Source: Zopfochytrium polystomum (taxonomy: Eukaryota > Chytridiomycota > Chytridiomycetes > Chytridiales > Chytridiaceae). Taken from it: a stretch of 64,000 bases of DNA. Where the stretch lies: NCBI GenBank assembly GCA_025765615.1, contig JAIVFJ010000022.1, forward strand, positions 124,001 through 188,000, in the 5' to 3' direction. The notes under the pieces were generated by a model, which saw nothing but the letters and a program-made list of their open reading frames with translations, was not told the DNA's origin and ran no database searches. The position numbers and the translations under genes are program-made. Below are positions 1 to 10,321 of this stretch, in pieces (the stretch's first letter is position 1; every line of letters begins with the position of its first letter).

Positions 1-525
1 AGGAGGCAGAGGCCGGCGGTCTGGTGCGGCGCCTCCCAGACCATGGCGCCGCAAAAGAGGAAGTAGATGATGCCGCGGAGCCAAAAGTTGTCGAGCTTTT
101 TGAACGGGGGAAGTGGCTTTTCCCAGGCCATGATAATAAGGCCAATGACGCTGTTTGGTTGTTCGAGAAATCGGTGGAGGTTAGGCGATGGTTAGGTGAG
201 GTGAGTTGTGAATAGAAGAGCAGTGGCAAGAAGGCTTACATGTTTCCGATGGCGAGGTACAGGTTCGGGTAGTAAAGCGAGATCAAGCCGGCGGTGAAGA
301 CGACTGAGCAACCGTGCGGGGAATGGGAGTGACAGGAGGAGCGAATAGAGAGGAACAAGGTCAGTGAGATGGGGACATCGAGAGAACGAGGCACACCAGG
401 ACGACGAAGGATCCGGGGGCGCCATCAGATCGGGCAGGGGCAGGAGCAAGCAAGTACTCACAAAAGCCAGACGAAAAGGCCTGGTTGTGGGCCCAGGGCT
501 GCCACATGACTTTGGTTGCGGGCAT
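1..525 (-). CDS. p22phox / NoxD-like membrane protein (partial, cut by left edge)
   Basis: Likely the small membrane partner (cytochrome b558 alpha-chain family) of an NADPH oxidase, which stabilises the catalytic Nox subunit in a membrane. Three exons join in frame: 525-462, 303-240 and 150 to beyond base 1, with GT donors and CAG acceptors. The product starts MPATKVMWQPWAHNQAFSSG and continues with a hydrophobic segment, an EKPLPPF turn, then LDNFWLRGIIYFLF and a TAGLCLL segment. The order (W-A-x-x-Q-A-x-x-S-G near the N terminus, a membrane helix, an E-x-P loop, N-x-W/Y-x-R-x-hydrophobic) matches what I recall of animal p22phox and fungal NoxD/Pro41. The C terminus lies outside the window. 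It is divergent from ACC1. An alternative is another small tetraspan family such as Tvp18. Exon joins are seen; the family is inferred. Confidence 0.6.
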
Positions 526-2175
526 GGCGAAGGCGGTTGTTATGTCAGACGGCGTGGGTTGGGGATGGTGGACAGTCCACGAATGGGAATGGGACTGGCG
601 ATGATGGCGACGGCCGACCTCGGAGAAGGCGCCAAGGACGTGAAAGGGGGTTGGTTGGTGGTGCGGCGCACGGACGGCTTTCTTCTTTTTTCGGGTTTCT
701 CCGATTCTTTTTTTACGCCTACCCGGTTTGGGCCGTAATTTTTTTTTCTTTTTTTTTTCTAGTTTTCGCATATGAATGCAAAACGGCCAACTCTCAGGGG
801 GTCTGTCTGTCTGTCGCCGGGTGCCGTTTCATTCTCTCGAATTGGGTGGGTTCCTCGTCCTTTTTTGTCTTCTCTACCACCAACCAACGTTCGAAAACCA
901 ACCGACCTCGTTGGTCACTGTGAGCCATCCATCGATGAGCCCCTCTTCGCCACATTCCGCAAACTCCAAAGTGGATCCGCCAAACCGTTTCTCTATTTGG
1001 CGGTGATTAAGGAGACTGCGGGGCTTCTTGGCACCGCGTAGAAAGACGGGCGGCGTCCAAGACGTGTTCGGAAATGTGACTGATGCGATGCCGCAGAGAA
1101 GTTTAGCAGCAGGGAGGATGTATCATCATCAAGGCACAGGACCACGACGACGACGACGACGACGACTACAACGAGAGACATGGGCTCGGACCGCCCATGC
1201 AGGCCTCACAACCGATTCAACCCTCCTTCCGCTGGTGGGCTGATTCAGTCAAGGCCTCCACGCAGTCCACCCTTAATCCTTCCAGGGAAGGGTCCTGGCA
1301 GGCAGGCAACCCAAGTTTTGACATATGCATGGGGCGAGAGAGCGATCGAGGTCAAAGAGGACGCGTAAACGGGTATTAAGGGGGACCCCCAACTTGTATT
1401 TACAAAGACTTTTTATCCGGGAGCCTTCAACGTAAAAACCGGATGATATCCCGAGATCGCGAGAGGGAGAGCCGGGACGGAATCACTAAGCTGGAAATTG
1501 TCGGAAACTCGATTGTCTCCCATCGATCACACGGAAACGGAGAAACCGGCGACTAACAATTACCCCGCCGGGGCCACGGGGACAAGAGAGAGATCGCAGA
1601 CTTCATAACAAAAATTGGAAGAACCAAAAAAAAAAAAAAAACGTTTGTTGCATTTCCGGTCCAAGCAAGCAGCAGCAAGCAAGCAGCGAGCAGCGCACGT
1701 AAAATACGAAATCGACAAGTGGTGGAGGCAACAAAAAGAAAAAGAAAAAGGGACTTCTTTCGTTCCCCACCCTACCTACTCGCACTCCTCTTCACTCCAC
1801 GTTAACCCCGGCAGAGCAGCCGACTCCACTCGCCCAGCCATTCTCGCCTCCCTCCGCAAGTACCTCACGTCCACCGCATCCCGGCGTCGTAGCACTCGCC
1901 CGTCCACCCCGACGAACAACAACACCACCACCACCAGCGCCGCCCAAGGACCTCTTCCCCAACCGCCTCACCCCCAAACACCCGCACCGCGAAGCGTCGA
2001 AAGCGTCGACGCCGCCGCCCCCACAAGCCCCTCCACCTCCTCCGTCACCACCGGCTCCTTCGAATTCGTTCTCGCCGCAGAACAGCAACAGGAAGAAGCG
2101 CAGCCTCTGCCAACAGAAAACAACACGCCTGAACCCACCGAGCCCGAGGAACAAGAAGTCGTACCACCACCGATC
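526..2175. promoter_or_regulatory. Divergent intergenic region between the p22phox-like gene and ACC1
   Basis: This 1.65 kb region separates two genes transcribed away from each other and so should hold both promoters. It has no convincing coding exon. It contains a T-rich tract near 735-760, a short GAC repeat at about 1143-1165, an A run at 1626-1641 and purine-rich blocks. Long open frames here are low-complexity and start only at non-ATG codons. No clear TATA box was picked out for either gene. Confidence 0.5.
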
Positions 2176-2822
2176 ATGGCCGTCGAACTTGAGCAGCAGC
2201 ATGAGCAGCCGTCGGGCGCGCCTCCCGGCGTGACCGTCACCGTGACTTCGGGCGTGCCTCACGAGGGTGAGTCTCGACCGACGGCTTCCCGTGCGCCCGG
2301 CCTGTCAGGCGTTCGCGTTGTTTCCTCTTTCTTTGGTTTCGCTGCGCGTTTCTCACTGTTACCTCTTTCCTGATTTCTTTCCTACATTCCCCCCACACGC
2401 GCACACGCATACTATCTTTCTTCTTCCCTCCCTCCTTGGTCGTCGCTGCGCGGGCGCGTTACCGGGTTGTGCGTTCTTGCGACGCAACAACCAAAACCAC
2501 ACTGGATCCACCCAACCACCATCATTCTTGGACAATCAATCGCTTCGCCCCCCAATCCGTGCGAAAAAACCGTCTGACGGTTTATCCGGCTCTCTGTTTC
2601 TGGGTGGGTGCTCTCGCTTTCTTTCTTTCTTTCTTTCTTTCTTCCTTTCTTTTGTTGTTTGATTTCTGTCTCCACACACTCATTCTTGCTTTGGTCCAAA
2701 ATCACAAAAAAAAAACAAAAAAACAAAAAACAAAAACCACAGGGCTCTCTCTATTGCGGCTCGATCGGACTCTGAACGACGGACGGACCCCACCTCCCGA
2801 CGAACTACGACGACGACCATGA
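2176..2822 (+). promoter_or_regulatory. Possible spliced upstream ORF in the ACC1 leader
   Basis: An ATG at 2176 opens a frame that reaches a strong donor (GTGAGT at 2267). A pyrimidine- then A-rich intron ends in CAG at 2740-2742. Joining 2176-2266 to 2743-2822 gives a 56-residue ORF whose TGA at 2820-2822 overlaps the ACC1 ATG at 2819 (ATGA). The intron holds a TTTC microsatellite near 2618-2650. The splice signals and frame are seen. That it is a translated, regulatory uORF is inference; it could simply be a 5' UTR intron. Confidence 0.4.
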
Positions 2823-5800
2823 TGGCCGCTCTGTTTCCCCCCGGCCGTTCCTCCTCCTCCTCCTCCGCCGATGACCACCGCCACAACCATCGCGACGTTG
2901 ACGGCGCCACACCAGACGCCGGAGACGCTCCTTCTACTCCGCCCAGGCACCCGCCTTCTCCCGCCGCCGCCGGCGCGTCATCACCCACCCCCGCAGCCCC
3001 GACCTCCGCCGTGCGCGACTTTGTCATGCGCTCGCGCGGCCACACCGTCATCACCCGCGTGCTGATTGCCAACAACGGCATGGCCGCCGTCAAGGCCATC
3101 CGCTCCATCCGCAGGTGGTCCTACGAGACGTTCGGCGACGACAGGGCCATCCAGTTCACCGTCATGGCCACCCCGGAAGACTTGACCGTCAACGCAGAGT
3201 ACATCCGCATGGCCGACCAGTTCGTCGAAGTGCCCGGCGGCGCAAGCAACAACAACTACGCAAACGTCGACCTGATCGTCGATGTCGCCGTCCGAACCGG
3301 CGTTCACGTACGTCTTTTGCTGTCTCAACCTTGCTGGATCGTTGGAACAACCCCCCGTCTGACCGCCCCCCTTCTGCACTTGAAAAAACATAGGCCGTGT
3401 GGGTCGGCTGGGGATTCGCCTCGGAGAACCCCATCCTGCCGGACAAGCTGAAAGCGCTCGACCCGCCCGTCGTCTTCATCGGCCCGCCCGCCTCCAGCAT
3501 GCGCGCCCTCGGCGACAAGATCGCGTCCACCATCGTCGCCCAGTCCGCCAACGTCCCCTGCATCGCCTGGTCCGGCTCCGGCGTCTCCGAAACCGAAACC
3601 GATCCCGCCACCGGCCACGTCTCGGTGCCGGCGTCGGCGTACCGCGCCGCGACCACCCTGGACGCCGCCGAGGGCCTCGCGCACGCCGAACGCATCGGCT
3701 TCCCCGTCATGATCAAGGCGTCGGAGGGCGGCGGCGGCAAGGGCATCCGCATGTGCGCGTCGCGCGAAACTTTCCCGTCGCTGTTTGAGCAGGTCGCGCG
3801 CGAGATCCCCGGGTCACCCATCTTTATCATGAAGCTTGTCTCCTCGGCGCGCCACCTTGAGGTGCAGCTCCTCGCGGACGAGTACGGCAACGCGATTGCG
3901 CTTTTCGGCAGAGACTGTTCCGTTCAGCGAAGGCACCAAAAGATTCTCGAGGAGGCGCCTGTCACGATCGCTGCGGCCGAGGCTAGGGCCGAGATGGAGA
4001 GGGCCGCTGTGCGCCTTGCGAAGATGGTCGGTTACGTGTCAGCCGGAACGGTCGAGTACCTGTTCGAACCGGAAACAAAGAACTTCTTCTTCCTCGAACT
4101 CAACCCAAGGCTGCAAGTCGAGCACCCCACTACGGAAATGGTATGAACAAATCGCGGAAACTTCTGTTAAAATTCCCTTCTCACGCTCTGTTCCCATCTC
4201 TTCAGGTCTCTGGAGTCAATATCCCCGCCGCTCAGCTTCAGATCGCCATGGGACTGCCGCTCTCCTGCATCCGCGACATTCGCATTCTCTACGGTCTTAC
4301 CCCCAACGGCGTCTCGGACATTGACTTCGACTTTGCAAACCCGCAGAGCCACCAAATCCAGCGCAAGCCTTCTCCCAAAGGCCACGTCATTGCAGCGCGC
4401 ATCACGGCCGAGAACCCGGAAGCCGGCTTCAAGCCCAACTCTGGCAAGGTGCTCGAGCTCAACTTTCGCTCCAACTCGAACGTGTGGGGATACTTTTCGG
4501 TCAACGCGTCTGGCGGCGTGCACGAGTTTGCCGACAGCCAGTTCGGCCACGTGTTTTCGTACGGCGAGACGCGCAACGACGCGCGCCGCAACCTGATCAT
4601 CGCGCTCAAGGAGCTGTCGATCCGCGGCGACTTCCGCACCACCGTCGAGTTCCTGGTGAAGCTGCTCGAGGCCGAGACGTACGTCGACAACCTGGCGACG
4701 ACCGGGTGGCTGGACTCGCTGATCGCACGCAAGGTTGAGACCGAGAAGCCCGACGGCGTCCTCACGGCCATTTGCGGCGCCGTGGCGAAGGCCCACGCGT
4801 GGTTTACGGCGTCGTACGGGGAGTACCGGCGCGCGTTCGAGCGCGGGCAGACCCCGAGCAAGGCGCTGCTCGCGACCCGGTGCGATGTCGACTTTATCTT
4901 TTTGGGCGTCAGGTTCAAGATTGCGGTGTTCCGGTACGGACCGACGATGTTTGTGCTGCAAGTCAACGGGTCGCGCGTGATGGTCGAGTCCAAGGCGCTC
5001 GCGGACGGCGGACTGCTTCTGTCGGTCGACGGCATGACCCATCTGGTGTATGCAAAGGAGGAGAGCTACGCCATGTTCATGACCCTGGACGGGAAGAGCT
5101 GCGTCCTTGAAAAGGAAAACGACCCGTCGCAGCTTCGATCGCCGTCGCCTGGTAAGCTCGTTCGATACCTCGTCGAGGACGGAGCGCACATTGATGCGGG
5201 ATCCGCGTACGCGGAGATTGAGGTGGGTTAATAACTCGCATTTTGTTTTTTTTTTGTTCGTCTCAGCCAGGGTCCGTACTCACCTCTTTGGGTTTGCTAA
5301 CGCGATACTTGTATTTGATAGGTTATGAAAATGTACATGCCATTGCTGGCGACCGAAAGCGGTCTCGTCACCTTCACGAAACCCGCTGGTTCTACACTCG
5401 CAACCGGTGACGTGGTCGGCCGCCTGAAGCTGGACGACCCCAGCCGTGTCAAGACTGCCACCATATTCGAAGGCCAATTTCCCCCTCTCGGGTAAGATCG
5501 ACTGCCTGATTCGCCTCGCCTCATGCATACTGATGACGTCCTACCTCTGTATTTTCTCCTATGGACGTGCAGACCTCCCCAAGTCCTTGGCGACAAGGTC
5601 CACCAGAAACACCGCCACCTTGTTTCAATTGTGGAGAACATCCTCAACGGCTACGAGAACTCGGACGACATCCCCGCACTTGTCCGCCGCCTCATTGATT
5701 CTGTTCGAAACACCGAGCTTCCCATCCAGGAAGCCCTCGCCATTCTGTCCGCTCTCGCCGGCCGCATCCCCGCCAAGCTCAGCTCGGGTCTCATCGAGTC

Positions 5801-8800
5801 GCTCGAAAAGGCGTCGCACGACCAGGCAGAGTTCCCTTGCGCCGAACTCTCCGCTCAGATCGCCGAGGCTCGCGCCGCCCTCGCCGAATCCGAGGTGTCG
5901 CTCTTTGCGGGCAACATTCAACCCCTGGAGGCTCTGATCGCTCAGCACAGCGCGGGCGCCCGCGCCTTTGAGTTCGCCTCGATTGCAGCCCTCCTCGAAA
6001 AGTACCTCGAGGTCGAGGAGCTCTTCAACGGAAAGCGATACGAGGACGTGCTGCTGCTCCTTCGCGACCGCAACAAGAACGACCTGGACGTAGCCATCGG
6101 CATCGCGCTGTCCCAGAGCAAGTCTTCGCTCCGCAGCGAGCTGATCCTCAGTTTGTTGGACTATGTTCGGTCCAGCAACGCCGTCTCCGACGGCGGAGCA
6201 AAGTCGGTATTCCTTCCCCTGTGCGCTCGGCTGGCGGACCTCCAAGGGTCCAAGGTGGCGTACAAGGCCCGCGAGGTGCTCATGTACTTCCAGCTTCCCA
6301 CCTACGAGGAGCGCCACGCGTTCATCAGCGAAATCCTGTCATCCGCCGTGGTGGCCGTGGACCTGACGCGAAGCCCGCCGCTCTTCAACCTCGACCTCGG
6401 CCCGCTCGCTCAGCTCATCACCGCCAACCACGCCATCCTCGACGTCCTCCCCGCATTCTTCTACCACGACAAGCTCGCGCTGCGGTCGACAGCCCTCTAC
6501 ACGTACGTGCTGCACACGTACCAGGCGTACAGCGTCACGTCCATCAAGCACAACCTCGGCTCGTCGCCCGTGTCGTTCCAGTGGGAATTCATGGTGCGGC
6601 AGCAGGGCGCCAGCGGCAGCGGGCCGTCGGGGTCGCTGTCGTCGTCGTCGTCCAGCAGCTTTGGCCGCGACCTCGGGTCGTCCAACACGCTGTCGAGCGT
6701 GTCCGACCTGACGGCGCTGGCCGGCGCGTTCGACCGCCGCTCGCAGCGCAAGGGCTTCATGTGCGCCTTCGACGGCGTGCCCGAGCTCGAGGACAAGTTT
6801 GGCCGCGTCGTCGACGCCTACGGCCGCCAGCTCGCCGTCAAGGCCACGTCTCCGGCCTCCGGGTTCTACCGCCGCAACACGGGCGGCGCTGGTGGTTCCG
6901 GCGGCAGCACCAGCAGCATCGCTGGCTCCACGATCGTCAACGTCATGAACGTGGCCGTGCGCACGGGCGACGCCGTGTCGACCGACGAGCGCGCGCACGC
7001 GTACATTGCGTCGTTCGTCGCAAAGTACCGCGAGCTGCTGCGGCAGTACCGCATCCGCCGCGTCACGTTCATGCTAGTCAAGGAGAACCAGTTCCCGCGG
7101 TACTTTACGTACAAGGAGCACCAGCAGTACCACGAGGACCAGGTGATAAGGCACATCGAGCCGGCGATGGCGTACCAGCTGGAGCTGCAGCGGCTGCAAA
7201 ACTTTGACATCAAGCCGTGCTTCCTCGACAACCGCCGCCTGCACATTTACCACGCGGTCGGCAAGGAGAACCCGTCGGATGTGCGGTTCTTTGTCCGCGC
7301 CATCGTGTACCCGGGCGCCGTCATGTCCGGCGCGCGGTACACGCACGAGTTCCTGATCTCGGAGGGCAACCGCATCCTGACGGACATCATGGACGCGCTG
7401 GAGATCGTGTCGCAGCAGTACCCGAACACGGACTGCAACCACCTGTTTGTCAACTTTGTGCCGACGTTCGAGCTCGACCCGCAGGCCATCGGGCAGAGCC
7501 TCAAGGAGTTTGTCGACCGCCACGGCCGCCGGCTCTGGCGCAACCGCGTCACCGAGGCCGAGGTGCGCTTCATCCGACAGTCGTCCAACGGCTCCGCCAA
7601 ACCGCTGCGCTTCATCGTGTCCAGCAAGACCGGGTTCGTCAGCAAGGTCGAGATGTACCAGGAGGTCCGGGACGCCACCGGCGTGCAGCGGCTGATGGCG
7701 CTGACGTCGCCGCCCGGCGGCATGCACCTGCAGCCCGTCGCGTCGCTGTACACGCTCAAGGAGAACATCCAGCCCAAACGGTACAAGGCGCACTTGATGG
7801 GAACTACCTACATTTACGACTTTCCCGAGCTGTTCCGACGCGCGCTCGAAAAGACTTGGATGCAGTACCAGGACGCTGTCGGCGTGCCCAGCAACATGCT
7901 CAACGTCACTGAGCTGGTTCTGAACAACAGCGGCGAGATTGAAGAGGTCGACCGAGAGATGGGTTAGTTTTTCTTTTTGTTTCGTCTTTGGAAAGCCCCA
8001 CCGGCTGGCCTTCTCGTCGTTGACACCTTCTTTGTCCTTTCATTAGGATTGAACAATGTGGGCATGGTGGCCTGGAAGCTGGACATGTTTACGCCCGAGT
8101 ACCCGGAGGGCCGCAGCATTGTCGTTATTGCCAACGATATCACTTTTAGCATTGGATCATTTGGACCGACTGAAGACGAGGTGTTTTACAAGGCCTCCGA
8201 GTACGCTCGGAAGCTTGGTGAGTTGTGCAACGGACAGAAGCTTCCCCAAAAGCACTACTGCCTCTGACAGCTGACCTTATCACTCCTTCTTTTTTCCTTC
8301 CTCCTCACCCAGGTATTCCCCGCATCTACATCTCCGCCAACTCTGGCGCGCGCATCGGCCTCGCCGACGAAGTCACCAGCCGCTTCAAAGTCGCCTGGAC
8401 GGACCCGGCCAAGCCGAGCAAAGGGTTCCGCTACATCTACCTGGACGCCGAGGGCCACCAGGACCTGGTCCTGTCCGCAAAGACGCCGTCCGTCGCCGTC
8501 GAGGAGATTGAAGACGAGGGCGAGGCCCGGTACCGCATCGTCGACGTCATCGGCCGCGTGCACGGTCTCGGCGTGGAAAACCTGCAAGGCTCCGGCAAGA
8601 TTGCGGGAGAGACGAGCAAGGCGTACGACGACATTTTCACGCTCACCCTCGTCACCTGCCGGTCCGTCGGTATCGGCGCGTACCTCGTCCGCCTCGGCCA
8701 GCGCGCCATCCAGGTCGAGTACACTCCGATCATCCTCACCGGCGCCGGCGCACTCAACAAGGTCCTCGGCCGCGAAGTCTACTCGTCGAACCTGCAACTC

Positions 8801-10321
8801 GGCGGCACCCAGATCATGCACAAGAACGGCGTGTCGCACCTCGTCGCCGCTAATGACATGGAAGGCGTCACCGAGATCCTAAGGTGGCTGAGCTACGTAC
8901 CAAAGTGCCGCGACGCGCCGCTGCCCGTGCTACCCACCACCGACAGCGTGGACCGCCTGATCGATGCGCCGCTCCCCGCCTCTGGACCGTACGACCCGCG
9001 CAACATGTTGGCGGGGTACACGGACGAGACCGGCCAGTACCTGTCCGGGTTCTTTGATCACGATTCGTTCAAGGAAACCCTGGCGGGATGGGCGCAGGGC
9101 GTCGTGGTGGGCCGCGCGCGACTGGGGGGTATCCCCGTCGGCTTCATCTCCGTCGAGACGCGCTCCACGGAGCTGGTCATCGCCGCCGACCCGGCCAGCG
9201 ACAACTCGACGGAGCAAACGATCGTCGAAGCCGGCCAAGTGTGGTACCCGAACTCGGCCTTCAAAACCGCGCAGGCCATCAACGACTTTAACAAGGGCGA
9301 GCAGCTCCCGCTCATCATCTTTGCCAACTGGCGCGGCTTCTCGGGCGGGCAGTCCGACATGTACAAGGAGATCCTCAAGTTTGGCGCGCAGATCGTCGAC
9401 GCCCTGCGCGAGTACAAGCAGCCCGTGTTCATCTACATTGTCGGCGAGCTCCGCGGCGGCGCGTGGGTCGTGCTCGACCCCACCATCAACCCGGACATGA
9501 TGGAAATGTACGCCGAGGAGAACGCCCGCGGCGGCGTGCTCGAGCCCGAGGGCATCGTCGAGATCAAGTTCCGTAAGCCGCAGCTGATCGCGGCCATGGA
9601 GCGACTCGACGGCGAGTACCGCGCGCTCCGCAAGGAGCTGGCGGCCGCGTCCGGCGCCGCCGCCACCGCCGCCCCCTCGTCCTCGTCGCGGCCCAAATCC
9701 GAAATCAAGGCGCAGCTCGACAAGCGCGAGCGCGAGCTGCTCCCCGTCTTCCACCAGGTCGCGGTGCACTTTGCGGACTTGCACGACCGGCCGGGCCGCA
9801 TGCTCGAGAAGAAGGCCGTGCGCCAGGTCATCCCGTGGGCCGCGTCGCGCCGCTTCTTCTACTGGCGCCTGCTGCGCCGCATCTCCGAGGACGGCCTGCT
9901 GCGCCAGCTCGCCGCCGCCGACGCCAAGCTCGCCGCGTCCCGGCGGGACGCGCTCTCGCTCCTCACCCGGTGGTTCACCGACGACTTCCGCGTCGGCGTG
10001 CCCGCTTTGGCGCCCGGCGGGATGGTCGCGCTGGACGACGACGACGAGGACGACGCGTTCGGGCTCGGCGGGGAGGCTGGCGCGATGGAGGCGGACTACC
10101 AGAACGGCGACGTCGAGGTGGTGCGGTGGATGAACGTGCGGCGGGGAATGATCAACGAGCGCATCGCAAAGATCAAGGCGGACGCCGTACGCGCCCACTT
10201 GGAGGGTCTGATGAAGTCGCAGCCCGAGGTCGCGCTGGAGACGTTCCTGTCGGTCGCAAAGAGCATGGATTCCGGTCGCAAACGCGCGCTGCTGGAGTCC
10301 CTCCAGGGCGCGACCATGTGA
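2819..10321 (+). CDS. ACC1: Acetyl-CoA carboxylase, multidomain eukaryotic type
   Basis: Carboxylates acetyl-CoA to malonyl-CoA, the committed step of fatty-acid synthesis, in the cytosol. Seven exons join in frame: 2819-3307, 3394-4140, 4206-5222, 5322-5491, 5573-7962, 8047-8217 and 8313-10321, giving 2330 aa, close to other fungal enzymes. Domains in order: Ser/Pro-rich leader (about 1-65); biotin carboxylase with [16 protein letters not shown] and the ATP-grasp loop EGGGGKGIR; biotinyl domain with VMKM, Lys about 754; the long central domain with a Ser/Gly insert near 6600-6700; carboxyltransferase with [15 protein letters not shown], the [12 protein letters not shown] region and a C-terminal coiled segment. 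The intron before exon 4 falls immediately before VMKM. The start is the first of two adjacent ATGs and is followed by the expected leader. Identification is very secure; individual splice sites are predicted. Confidence 0.97.

Noticed and set aside
1615..2373. 252-codon plus-strand frame as a protein-coding gene upstream of ACC1
   Set aside because: It begins at a TTG, is low-complexity and runs through a strong GTGAGT donor at 2267. Only its last part, from ATG 2176, is kept as a possible spliced uORF.
4167..5189. 340-codon minus-strand frame inside ACC1
   Set aside because: It is antisense shadow of a GC-rich, codon-biased exon; the plus strand carries the unmistakable enzyme.
8930..10198. 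422-codon minus-strand frame inside the ACC1 carboxyltransferase exon
   Set aside because: Antisense shadow with no family features, opposite a conserved coding exon.
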